NCBI GenBank assembly: GCA_003640385.1
Contig: RCAB01000056.1
Span: 62,001-126,000, forward strand
Length of the DNA: 64,000 bases
Source: Setaria digitata
Taxonomy: Eukaryota; Nematoda; Chromadorea; Rhabditida; Setariidae
Direction: 5' to 3'
A program made the position numbers and the translations under genes. The first letter of the stretch is position 1, and the number at the start of each line of letters is the position of its first letter. Below are positions 1 to 13,500 of this stretch, in pieces. A model generated the notes under the pieces. That model made no database searches. It had not been told where the DNA came from and was given only the letters and a program-made list of their open reading frames with translations.

Positions 1-1553
1 TTTTCATTCTTTTTTCTTTTTTTGCTGGTATTTCTATTTTTTTTTTTTTTTTTTTCATTCTTAATGAAGAATGGGAAAGAAAAAAAGTAATAATTAGCAG
101 CAGAAGGTGAAAGTTTGATGTAAGACGGAAAAATTCCAAATTTTTATATATCTATTTCATGGACAAATGATTGACAACTTATTATTTTTGGTATTTCTAA
201 AGTTAATATTATATAGCTTTTATAAAATGTATCGACGTGACAGAAATTATGATTCAAATTTTGAACAAATCTTTAGCATATCTATGTTATTTTTCTATGA
301 GGCACTTCGTATCTAATAATGAGTCGTTGGAAAAAATGGTCGAAGTATATTTGTTTCTCATTAAATAATTTTCATTCATTCCCCATAACATATGCAACAA
401 CTAAATGTTGTATTCTATGATTTTCATTTCATCATAAAATGAATCAGTGTTTTTTGTTAAAAATTCCCCCTCCCCCCTATTTTCATTAGTCTCAGGATTT
501 TATTTCAATTGAAAAGTTTGACATAACATTTCACATATTTATACTGATTACGATGAAGTTTTCGAATACAAAATTACAGAAGGCGAAAAAAATTACATTG
601 AAATCATAAATGATGTAACTGTTATATTTTTTATATGCGTAGAGTAGAAGGTTTAAAGTTCTAAAAGCATTGTTAAAAAAAAAAAAAAAAAAAAAAAAGA
701 AAAAAAAAACTCTTCAACAATCTATAAAATATCGGCGTTAATTAAGGTGATAATAGTTCTGTATACATTTCATTTCGTGTTGTGTAAATATTAAACTGGA
801 TTTTAAATATACAAATTTTTCGGCGATTCCATCAACTTTATGGTTGAGGTTTATTCGAAAAGTAAGTAATTTAATTAAAGTTTCCTAACAGGCAGAATTG
901 TTAGAGATTGAAGGGAACTGGAAGAAAAGAGATATTAGCATCGAAATGATTTATAATGATTTGATTCATACATTATCTTTTAATATTTAACTACGTCAGT
1001 ATTTTTCCATGCCATTAGCTTATTATTTCTTTTTTTTTCTAAAAGCAGTATCCGCCATTTTTTTTTTTTAATTTCAGAAGTATCACTTCGCTTTTAATTA
1101 GCTAAATTATCAGAAGCTTGATTGTTTTTTATCCCCTCTTCTTTCAGGTTTTTCCCTAATCTGAACGCGTTTTTTGAATCGCCAGAAGATAATTGAAATT
1201 CTTTTCATGTGGAAAATTTAACACATCATAAGCAGTGGTGGGAGATATGATATGAAGGGGGGAAATTTTTATTGTCTTGTTTATCATAAAATTTGTACAT
1301 TTAAGAGGAATGAAGTGATGATCTTATTTGAGAGAGGTCGTTTCATTTCTTCTCGCATCAGTGCGAGAGTTTCATCAGTTGAAAATTGAAGAATGAGAAA
1401 AAAGTCCAGGAAAAGTGGTTATATGTTTTTTTATCAAAACTGAATAGAATAAAGAACTGATGACTGCGTGTTTTCGGTTTAACCCAAATTTAATTTGAAG
1501 TGAAACTTTTTCTTCAACATAATTTATGCCAATTATTAATATCTTCTTTGTAG
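1..1553 (+). other. upstream intron, no feature seen
   Basis: AT-rich sequence with poly-T and poly-A runs, for example at 40-55 and 675-710. It ends in the acceptor CTTCTTTGTAG at 1553. I see no coding exon, so this is most likely intron of the AUTS2-like gene. Confidence 0.45.
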
Positions 1554-4500
1554 GAAAGGTATTGGACGTCGTCGCGGAAGTTCAATTCGTAACGGGCAAA
1601 CAATTAACATTGATCCAATACCGAAGCGCTCACCAAGTCCAATGCAACCTTCAAAAGATGTGAAAGAAGGGACATCTACCGTTTCAGCCGTAATTTTTTT
1701 TTTCTTTTTTTACCTAGTATGAACGTTATAAAATTTTCTCTACACAAACTTTTTTCTCAATTTTTTATTCGTTTTACAGTAAATTAATTGTCCTAATTTT
1801 TCTACATGTAATGGTTAACATCGTTTAGTACAAACTTTCCAATTTTTTTTGTTGGATAAAAGGAGCTTATAAAAAGATAATAAAATTGCAATCAAATAAA
1901 TTTGTATCTTTCCTAAATATAAATATATAATCAAACTAAAACTGAATTAGTGGTAACGACTGAATGCAAAGTTAATGATTAATCTAAATTGTAATTTATT
2001 CCTGCATATTACAGTGCTCTGACCTAATAAGCTTTCGAAATTAAAGGAAAACTTATCCTAATTTTGCTTATTTTTTAATTGTACGTAACATAATAGTACT
2101 ACGCACTAATACTGTTGGTAATCTGTAGGATTCGGTGTGATGATACTAATTAAATTTATTTCATTTGAGAAAAATATCTCGCTATCTAAGTAATTTGCCC
2201 AAGGTATAGTGTTTTTATAATACGGAACGAGATTTTTCTCTCTCCTTTCCCTTTTTTTTATTTTTTTTTAACAGGGTTTTTATAATATTATTGATAGTAA
2301 CAGCAACAATTATTTAATCACGGAATCTTTAACAATAAAATTTTCTACCAAATTTTAACTTTTTTTTGAGGAATTTCAAAAATGTTTAATCATAAATGAG
2401 TGTTATAGTGGACGATAGTAGGATCATAACCATTTATATTTTTTGTTTTGTTTTGTTTGTTTTGAAATTGCTTTAGCAGTTAAATTGTAAAAAATTTCCC
2501 CTTAAACGACTGTAAAAAAAAAAAAAAAACAAAAAAAAAACAAAAACAAAAAAAATTTGTGTTTGCTTCATTTTTCTTTTCTTTACAACTTCAAGAGACC
2601 GGCCAGGGAAGGAAAAAATGGAGCAAAGGAGAAGGAAAATTTGTTTCTAGAAAAACCCTTCTTCTTCCTTTGCCATTTTTTTTTAATTTAGAAAAAAAAA
2701 AATGAAAAGGGCAGTTCTTTTTTTTTTTTTTTTTTTCTATGTTAGATATATCAATTCTTCTTTAGATGATAGAAATTTATTAGTTTTAACTTATTCCTTT
2801 TCCTTTTTTCCACTTATTTCTTTCTTTCATAAGTCGAATTTTCTTGTAGTGAAACTCTTTAAATTTTTTTTTTCTTTTTTTTTTTTGCAAAATACCGTAG
2901 AAAAGGACGACGACAGATTAAAATGAATTGGTATTTTAGATTAACATACATCCCTTGAAATTATCCAATTAGAGTCAACGGCCTCGTTACAATTCATCCA
3001 TTTCAAAACATACCCAGCATTTAAAAAAAGAAATTTAAATTACTATTTCCGCTCTCATCTCCTTTTCCCCACTTCTTTTCGTGTCCTCTTTTTCTCTTGA
3101 AACTTTTTACCTTTCAAATCAGTGAAAAGGAGGTGGAATTCTGAAAATTTTGAAAGCAAAATGAGAAATGATGTTATGTGTACATATTAAAAAAAAAAAG
3201 GATTCATTGTTGGAGAAGTAGAAAATATGTGGATAAATAAGCATATCTGTTGAAATATTTTTATTAAATATTTGGGACTTTTGCTGTATGAAAAATTTGA
3301 AAGTATTATAGTTTTCCTGACAGCAATAATGTGTTACTACCGCTGTTGAAACAGGAAAAAATATCAATTTAGATTATTCTCTGTTGAATTAATTGTTTAT
3401 CTGCATTTTTTGCTTAATTATTCATGGATTTTAGTGAAATTTTATATCATTTAAAATAAAAAAAAAAATACGAAAAAAGAAAGCTTTTTTTCACTTATAT
3501 TTAGAGGGAATTAGAGGTTAGAAGTATGATTTTTTTCTATTAAGTTAATTGCTTTTATATATTCTATTTCTTATCACTTTATAGATTTTAGCTAAATATT
3601 ATTCCTTTGTTATTCATAGCACAGAATGTCCTTGCGAAAGAAAAAACTCCAAAATCAATTCATTTCCTGAAGTATAATGAAAAAGAAAAAGAAATTCTCA
3701 TTCAGGCTTCTGACAAATGAATTAGTACATGCAAATGTGAAAAAAAAAGAGAAATATCCTTAAAATGTCATTCTATTTCATTTTTTTTTTTTTTTTTTAT
3801 TTTCCTGTAAAATTAACCGATAAATAGTGGCAGTTTTAAAAGATTTCAACATAATGAGGTTGCAATTTTACGTCTTTTCAGGCGATAAATTTACTACTAA
3901 CAAGAACAGTCTTCTCCTATCTTTTCTTCTTGTTGAAAAAACGAAAACTATTTTGAAGTTCAAATTTTCATTTGAAAAGCATCATCATTATTAATAATGC
4001 CTGTTCTGCTTTTTTCTTTCCTTCCGTTATTCCTAACAAAAACATTAGTGATCGATATTTCAATAAATCAGATTTTTCAAGAAACGATGGGAGAAAAAAA
4101 ATTGTCTAACTTAGGATATGTTTGCACTTACTTCTCATTGAAACCTCACTGATTAATTTCTTTTTTTGCATAAAGAGAAAGAAGGTGAAAATTAATATTT
4201 TGACTGGATGAATGGGAAAGTTGTTGGCCATCTTCTTTGAAGTTGACAAATAATATAAATTTGCAGTTCAGATTTGCAAAATTTTGGAAAAGGAAAGAAG
4301 TACTGCACATTTTTTAAAATTAGTAAAAGTGAAGTAAAACCAGCAAAGCTAAGTTCATTACTCATCTCTAATTCATTATCTTCTACATTATTAAAGTCCT
4401 TTATTTACGAGTAGAGACTTTAAGGTAGGTAAATAAAAGTGAAATAATATTGCACATAGAAAAGTAAACAAGTTAGTAAATATGTTAAGGGAGCAGTTCG

Positions 4501-7500
4501 TTAAAACATTAAGTCTGAAGATAATTGAATAAGAAAATTCGAAATATCAAATTTGAATGTCATTAAGAGATGATAATGAAACATAAGATGTGACGATACT
4601 AGCTTTAAAAGAGCGGTAGGTAACGAGAGGAATGAGAAAATTCATGACTCAAATTCATACATTAAAAGTTCTAAATTTGTATTTCTTCTTGCAGGATTCT
4701 CTGTCGTGCTCGTGTTCCCAATTATATGTAAAAACATTATTAGTGAAGGACAAGATTACAATGTTGAAGGAATCAATTATCGATGACTTTTCCCTACTGA
4801 TGTTCAAAAATCTAGATGACTTGCAGGTCATATTTTATATATTTTCGTTTCATTTCCCTTTTTTTTTATTGTAATTTCAAAACAATTTATAAGAAAGCTT
4901 ATTTTTATTCATCTTGTCATCCTACTTTAATTTTAAAAATTATGCTGAACGATAGAGAATATGCGCAATCAAAATTCCAATCAGCCTGTTTTTATTTATT
5001 TATTTTTTTACAGTTCTATTCGTTTCTTTGTTATGACTTCTTCCCTTAAATGCTGTATAATAAATGTAGAAATTTTCTCCTACAATTTGTATATTATATA
5101 TATTTGTTTGTCATATATCGATATATTTATTTCTTTATGATACATTTTTTATATCCATATACTGAATATATTTATTATTTTACATCATATCATGTCCGAT
5201 ATTATGTTTGTGTTATGTTATAATACATAAATATATATGTTGTGAACTGTGCGTGAAGGATCCAAATAAGTAACATATACAAGCAGCACGAAGCAACTGA
5301 ATTTACTCGGGTGCACCGGGCTCTGATGAGTTGTAATATTAATAATATATTGCATATATTTACTTTATTACATCATGTTGTGTTTATATTATGTTAATTA
5401 CATCATATTATATATTATATCAGATTAATTATGTATTATATAACATATTTATATTAATATAGTATATTAGTATTATGTGGTATCAAATTGTATGATGATA
5501 TTTTATATTTATTTATTTTATAATTTTATTAATATTTATATGATTCATATAACGTTTTATTTATAATTTCTCAATGTGAAATTTTTGTATGATTATTGTT
5601 ATGATTATTACTCATTAATTATTGTGAATTATTATTGTTATTACTATTATTATTGAATTATTGATTAGTAACTAAGCAGTTGGTAGCATTACGTTATATT
5701 ATTATATATTATTATATGATCTTTTAAAAATGAAACAAGCAGATCGTTCGTCCTTCACCTAATATCGTCCCAGTTTTAGGAAAAGAGTAATCTGTCCCCT
5801 TTTCCTCCTTTATGCGTATGTTTCCTTCTCTCATCTTCATACCTTCTTAAAACGTATTTTCTTAAAAGTTGTTGAGAGCTTTTGAAATTTGTGACGCATG
5901 AAATTTCATTGCGATTAACGGTAATGTTAATTTTAGGGTCACAAATTTCTTCTATTTGTCAAATTTTAAATTTCTCCCAATTTTTGGTTAGTAAAAATTT
6001 CCCATTATGTTTTTTCACCTTTATATTTGAAATTTCTCTTTTTTTTTGTTTAATAATTTGGTTTATTTCAGGCCTTTCAGAACGAACTGAAAGTTGCTAA
6101 AGCGAAAGAAGAAGCCGAAGAGAAACGGCGCAGGTACGAAGAAAATGTACGGTTAGGCTTAATCAAGAAAAAAGGCCGCAAAAGTAAGGCCCAACTCGAA
6201 AAGGAAAGAAAACTGGAGAGGAGACGTTTACGACGAGAAAAAAAAGAGCAGCGACGAAGGGAACGTAGAGAAAGACGAGAGCGTGAAGCACGTGAAGGAA
6301 CAAGCATTGATAGTGAGGAACGACGATTACGAAAAGAAAGGAAGCGTGAACGAAAGGAGAGGCGTGAACGTGAGATGCGTGAGCGTGAATCAGGAGGTGA
6401 CGAAAAGTTGGAAAAGAAGGAACGGAGGCGAAAGTTGAAGGATCCGAATGCAATTAAAAAACCATCGCGACAATCGGTTGGTTTCTTGAAGTTACTAATT
6501 GTTTATTTTTCGGTTCTAGCAATCAAAAACTATCTTCTTACCATATTTTAATTGAAAAAAAAGTGATTTTTGCAGCACCGGTTAGTATTTTTCATAATTT
6601 CATTTGAAAATATAAATGCATTTCGCATAATAGCGACACAGCTTCTCTACTACTATTATATTTCCTGTTTAATTTCTGCGATCTAAATGGTTTATTAAAT
6701 CTGAACAAGTAATTCCATTACATGCTAGTACATTTATTCTCTCTCATGTGCACGTTATATACATTGTGATGTTAGGTGAGAAACTTAATCTGTAGAAATT
6801 TCATTTTTTTTTTTTTTTTTTCAGTCCAAAAGTTGAATTTAACTACATTTTTTCGTCATGGACTGATATGTGTAGAATATTATGCAATTCTTTGTGTTCG
6901 GAGGGTTTTCTTTTTTTGTCTAGTAGCGTCAGTTATTTCTTTCAAGTTAAAATGTAATGCTTGGTCTGAAGAGGTTTTTGTAAAAAGAATAAATTAGAAA
7001 ATGGAAAGGAGGAGGAGAGAAGAGTGTGATAAGAGAGGGTAGAAGAAGAGAAGAGCTTTCAAAAATTGAGCAGCGGAACCGGAATTTTCAATTTTGTTTG
7101 CAGAATGGGGCTTATTGAATGTTGCCAAAGCCCTTCTTTTCAAAAAAGTTTCATTTTCTTTTTTGTTCTTTTGTGTTGATGATTGGTTTAGTTTGGGTAA
7201 ATGTGTACTTCATCATTTCCAAATCTTTAACATCTTGCGGATAGATTCCAGCAAACAGATTTCTTATTTGATTTATGGTAATAAAAGTAATGCAAGGAAA
7301 GAGGAAAGAGGGGGAGGAAGAAAGGAAGAAGTATCCCGGTAGAAGAGAATACTTCAAAAGAAAGAAAATTCTCCATCTTCAATTCTCTTTTCATTTTTTC
7401 ATTCGCCATCATTATTTTGATGACGGTGGTGTATGAAAAGTTTAACAAAACAGGTTAATTGATTCTTTAGTTAAGAAGAAATATTAGAAATTAACGAAGT

Positions 7501-10500
7501 CTCTTCCTTTTTCTTTTAGTTTTTGTGTTATTCGTTATTGATTGCTTTGAATTCTAGCTTTGGAGGGTTCTTTAATTAGCAAGAAGAAGGCTGAGGAATT
7601 TTGACGTGAAATTTTTCTTTATTTAAATCATTCATAGTGCAAATGATACAGTTTAGTAAACGTAAACGAGACGGATTTGTCGTTCGTTATGTAAAGAGGC
7701 CGGATTGAAGTTTGTTTTCCTTTTTTAGGGATACGTTGTGGTTTATGTTCATTTTCGCTGTCTACATTGCTTAATTATTGGCATTTGATACTTTTTCTTT
7801 TTTCGTATAGTTTTCAGTTTCGAACATTTGTTCAAAATTTGATCCATAAATAAAAATTCAAGGAGGATGAAGAATTATTTTAACCCTGACTTTTTTTCGT
7901 AGGTTCTTTGTGTTAATATTGGAAAATTTAAAGAGGCCAAGGTGGCAGCTGTGGAATTTCTTGCTTATCATTGAATCAGGGGATATCATTCCGTGAAATT
8001 TCAAGGGCACTATGGAATTGTCATGTTTAAAGTAGACCCTTTTTCTCATTCTTTTTCTCTTCGCTCAAATAATTTTGCGGGTTTGTTAAATTTCAAAAGA
8101 TAATTTCACACTCAATTATATTTTCAAATTCACGAATAAATAAGCGAAGATTGGCTTGTAATTAAGTTACTAATCAATATTTAGACGTCTCCTTCTTTCA
8201 AAGTTTTGTGCAGTTTGTAAATCACGTTTTCACACTTATTTTACACTTCTTCTCTCTGTTACTTCTTTCCTTTTGCAATGACCCACTATTATCGGCGTCA
8301 CTGTCAACTTGCTTTGATTATTTTTCTTTCAGAGGATAAAAAATTGGTTGGTTTTTTTTTTTTTTTTTTTTTCTCTTTGTTGGTCATCATATTCATAATT
8401 ATGAAAAATTTGTCACATTTTACGTGCTCTGTTTCCTCTCGTTTATTTTACGTAATGTTACGTATGTCATGTATTCTTTACTTTTATAGTTTTTTTTTTT
8501 TTTTTTTTAATCACCCAGGAGGAGGAAAAGAGAGGAAGTTAGGACGCACCAGGGTTATATTGAATTTTTTTTTCAAGTTAGGTGTTCCATTTTGAAATTT
8601 TCTTTAATAACTTGCAGATGGTGGAAAAGAATGAGAGGGAAAGCGAAAGAAAAAAAAGATGAGTTTCTGTGTCCGGAAATGACAGCACTTGTAAGTAATA
8701 TCAGAAACTGCAAAAAAAAAAAAAAAAAGAAAAAAGAAATGAAAAGATTAAAAAATAAAATAAGGAGACAGGGGATGACAAAGAAAGAAAAGATGATGGC
8801 GATACTTTCCCTTCTAGTTTATCCTCTCTTCATTCTTGAACTTATTGCCTTAATAAACAGAAGGGAGGGGGAAAGTATTCCCGCATCTCATCTATATTTC
8901 TATTTTTTTTTCTTTTTTTTGCTTTATTTTAAATTCTATTCCATCTTTCTTTCTGTTTCTTTCCTTCTGCTTTTCTTTTCACTTTTTCCCTTAAATTAAA
9001 ATTTAAAATGTGATTGTGTCTTTTATTGCATTCTTTTTTCCTTATCCTTCTTTCATCCTATCATTCTATCAATTTTTTTGTTTTTCCTTCTCTCATCTCC
9101 GCCGTTTCTTTTTTTTTTTTTTTTTTTCTATTAATCGAGAGCTATTTTATCGTTTTTGTTCAAGTTCAAGTTCAAGTTCTAATTTTAAGTCCAGTCTTGT
9201 AAAATAGGAAAGAAAAGCATTTTATCAATACTATTAAATATGACGAGAATGCTGTTTAATCACTTTGCATATATTATAATATTTCATTACTTTTTTTCAT
9301 CAAACTAACATAGACAAATCGATATTTCTTTCCCTCTCTCTTTTTTCTTACATTTTATGCTTTCAAAAACTAAAATGAAATTTAAGCGGAAAGAAATGGG
9401 AAGCTGAAAATTCCGAATAATAGAAAAGAAGGAAAGAAAAAAAAAAGGGGTATTTTTAAACAATTATTTGCTACTAAAAGGAATTTAAAAGTAGCAGTTG
9501 TTTTATTCCATTTTTACTTTTAACTATTTTTTCTTTTTTTTTTTTATTAAATTAAGGAAGGATAAGAAAGACAAATTACGTAGAAAAGTTACTAATAAAT
9601 CATTACTAATATGGACTTCCTCCTTTATTGTTTTCTTTCAACACTTTTTATTTGACTAATATTACCAATATTATTACTTATATTAATAAATATTTTTTAT
9701 ATTATCAAGCATAATACGTATATATTTATATTTTTCTTTTCTCATTATACCTTCGTTTATTTTTTATTTCGTCTTATTTTCTATGCTTGTTGTTAAAAAA
9801 AAAGAAAGCTGGCTTAAAAAAATTTTTTTTTCTTAATTAGAAGTAAAAACTTTTGTATACTTTCACTTCTGCCTCCTTTTATAGACTATATATAGTTTTT
9901 TTTTATTTGACTATATATATAGTCTATAAAAGGTTCTACCTAGTTATATATTTGATGCTTCTTTGTTTTAATAATATTTGTTAGTCATTTTATCTTACTT
10001 CTAATTTTCGATATTAATTTCTCTCATCATATGTGGACGATGTGTTTCAAAGTGAAATGCATAGAGCCAGTAAGTTGTTTTTTTTAATTAAGAATCTAAA
10101 ATCATTGTCTGCATCAGTGGAAAAAGGCTGCTTTTTCCAAATTTTGTACATTTTTTATCACATTAAAATTAAACACTGCCATTTATTTCTACATATCCTA
10201 CGTATTTATTCATGAACATCTGTTTCTCATCTTCCGAAACATTCTTTTTTTTTTCTTTGCTGCGGTTTCAATTTATTCATTTCCTTTTTTCTTCCTTGTT
10301 TCTCCAATTCCATTTACAATACATCCATCCTTTGTTTGCTTCTTTCCATGACTTTTTTTGATATATATTTTAATCTATTTATTTTTTTATTCATTGGATT
10401 AATTAGTCAGTTAATTAGTGAGTTAGTTGGTTAACGAATCATTCCTCCCCACTCAATTCATCCATCACCTTCATCCAACCGTTCAGCACCCGTTCTCTCT

Positions 10501-13500
10501 TCATTATCATTTCAGTTTTTAACGTTGCTCTTCTGGTTCTCCTTCTTCATCTCCACTAACTTGCAAACAGTCTATATTTCGCACTCTCTTACCTGTTTTT
10601 TTCCTTTCGCATCTCTCTATTTGGTCTTCTTTAACATTTGTCAATGAAAGCTGTGCACCGCGTTAGAATAGTTTTTCTGCTTTTTTTTTTTTTTTTTTTT
10701 TTCAAGTAAAATGAAGTCAAAAATTAATTATCCTTCTTCCAGTCGCTCCTGTCTCCTCTCCCTCATCTTTTCCTTTCATCTCTTTCTTTCTCTTAAAATT
10801 TTGTACTTCATTTTTCTTTTTTTTTTTGAACGACAACATTTTATAACAGTTCTTGTCACTGATCATTGACCTTTTCCGAATAATTATTTTGCATAGTTTT
10901 TATCGTTTGTTTATTTTCCTTCTTTTAATCTCCAAATTCTTCTCATTCCTCTCCTCTCCTTTTCTTTTCTTTTCCTGCTTGAAGAATTCACTTCTTTCTC
11001 CTCTCTCTCTCGTACTAAAATATTTTAGTATGTATGGTTGGTTCGTATGTAGTTGCATAGCACTTACTGTTTGTTGAAATTTTTTCCTTTTTTCTCTCTT
11101 CTTTTGTCCTTGTAAAATAGCATGGAGAGAGAGAGAAAAAGGGGGAGTGTAAGATGTAGACTGCAGTGCTGAGGAGAGAGAGAGACTGTCAGAGCTGCCT
11201 CGGTGCAGCAGCAAGTGCTTGTTGGTGCCACCGCTTAAAGGGAGCCGCGCCATCGGATGATGTTACTACAATGGTTGTGAAGGACGTCGTTCCGTTTCCG
11301 TCTCGCTTTGTCTCGAGTCTTCTAGCTCTGTGTCTGCCCCTATGGTTATTTCTGGAATTCCACCTAGATATTAAACTTTTTCGGATCTTCTTTCTTCACC
11401 CTCCCCTTCTCCCCTGTGTAATGGTCTTCTCTTCGCCGACTTTTCTGCTCTGTCGTTTGTGGTCTGCTCGTTAACGTACCAGTTGCTGCTTTTTTACCTC
11501 CTTCACTCACTCTCCCTCTCTTCCTTACCTTCTTCCTCCATTTCTTTTCATTTGTTTGTCCCGTTTTTCTCTTGCTCTAAAAAAATAAGCAAATATTTTC
11601 ATTGTTCACTTTTCTCTCTCTAAATTAATAGTGATTTAGTAGCTGAATGATTGATGTCACTTCTCATTCCTTTTTGATTTCTGGCTAGTTAGAGAAGTTG
11701 ATAACTGATATCAAAATTATAATGCATTCATGTCAATCCGTTCACTCAATCAATCATTATATGCATCTATTAATCATCTCATATCCATCTCTTGTTATGG
11801 CATTAATTAACTGTTGTTTGCTGCTGGTTTTTTTAGTGTGTGTGAGCGTGAAATGCTTTTAAAGTTGAGGCAGTCTTCAGAGAAAACTTAATGAAAAGTT
11901 TGTGAACGATAGAGGCCGAATGACATTTACACTAGCTGTGCTGCTTACATTCATATCGTTCTTCAATCTTTTATCTTTTCCAACGGATTTGCTGTTGCGC
12001 CCGTGTAGCCACGCATATTCATCCACGTGCAGCACACATATGTAGGGAGCACGGAGGAGGGGCTTTAAAACTTGCATTTGACTTGACCTATATCATCAGC
12101 GTTCCTGGTATTTAATTGCCATCTTTTATTTCAGAAAGTGATTAAAAAATTTAAGTTCAAATTCCTCAAAGTACTCTATGGTTTTTGCCTTTTAGAAATT
12201 CCTTTTCTCCTCTTTTTGTGATATTTCAAATCGTCTTGTAATTGTCAAGGTTTGTTTCCTTTTTCTTATTGCCACGAGATGCATTCCTCTTTCAGATTGC
12301 TCATAATTTGATTTTATGCATATATGTAAGTATGTGATACGTAAAGGATGACTGACACCTATAAAGTACATGTAGCGTGAAGTGCGACTGCTTAATTTAT
12401 GACTTCTATATGTTTTATGTTTTGATAAGAACAAGTTGACATAGTATCAGAGGGAGAAAAATGTTTTTAAAAAGTAAGTAATTCGCGGGACAAACTATTG
12501 ATTTTCTGTTGGAAGTTTTTACTGATTTTTTTTTTTTTTTTGTGAATATAATGCTAACTGATGATATTTGCACTAGACAAACTTTATTCCTGTCGAAATT
12601 ATTTGTGACCAAAATTTTAGATATTTATTTCAACTCACTGTATGAACGTAGGGATTTTTTTTTCTCACAAAATAATTTCCATGTTCCGCTCCTTGCAGTA
12701 TTACATTACGCTCATTGATAAAAGTATTAATTAGAGATCAGAAATATTTAATGCTGATGTTAATGGCTAACGGTTTGCTGCGTTAATCAAATGACAGATT
12801 TATGATTTATTTGATGTTTATACGGTGTTAGTGATAGTGATAATGGTAATGAATGAAGAAAATAAAATAAGTGGGGATTAAATGGTGTATAATGAGAAAA
12901 AAAAAAATGAAAGAAAATGAATGAATCAATGGAATAGATACACTGAAAAATATTGAGCGGGTAAAGGGTATTAAGTTTCTGAAGCATATCAGTTTTCTGT
13001 TTACTTTTTCATCTTTGATGATTTATCAACTGCACAGATAGTTTTTTTAATTAATAGAAGCACAACCTATGTATTGTCATTGTTGCCATATTTGCAGGTG
13101 TAATATTTTTTCGTCTGTAGTGAGAGATTATTGACCGATAGATTAAAAGCATAATAGAAATTTGTTTATAGTTTAGAAGAACTTAACCGCTTTAATTTTC
13201 AGTCTTATAAGTAGAAAATTTAACTGATCTTTTTTCCATTTTTTATCCCATTTTATTTTTCCCGTTCTCGTTACACTGCAGTTTTTTCGTGTTATACTAT
13301 TTAAACATTTTTTTTAAAACTATTTATTTTGAAATATTTCCATTAGCTGGACTCGAATCTAAATCTTTGTCCTTGCAACTAAATATTAAAGTTTCGATTT
13401 TCGTTTTAAATTTTTTTTTTTTTTTTTTTCAGTATTTCATAAAATGAAGTGGAATAAAATATAGAAGGAATAGTGATTAGTGCACGAAACTGTAATGATT

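Noticed and set aside
5285..5345. CTGATGAG, the core word of a hammerhead ribozyme
   Set aside because: No matching CGAAAC core and no credible stem II downstream.
6077..6453. Minus-strand Ser/Leu/Phe/His-rich open frames
   Set aside because: They are antisense to the Arg/Glu/Lys-rich exon of the AUTS2-like gene; charged-repeat codons read backwards stay open.
8592..8999. Plus-strand Lys-rich frame with splice-like ends near 8619 and 8691
   Set aside because: Not phase-compatible with the flanking phase-0 exons; its Lys and Phe runs come from poly-A and poly-T tracts.
13345..13375. Minus-strand GATTCGAGTCC resembling a tRNA B-box
   Set aside because: No T-stem, no acceptor stem and no A-box at a suitable distance.
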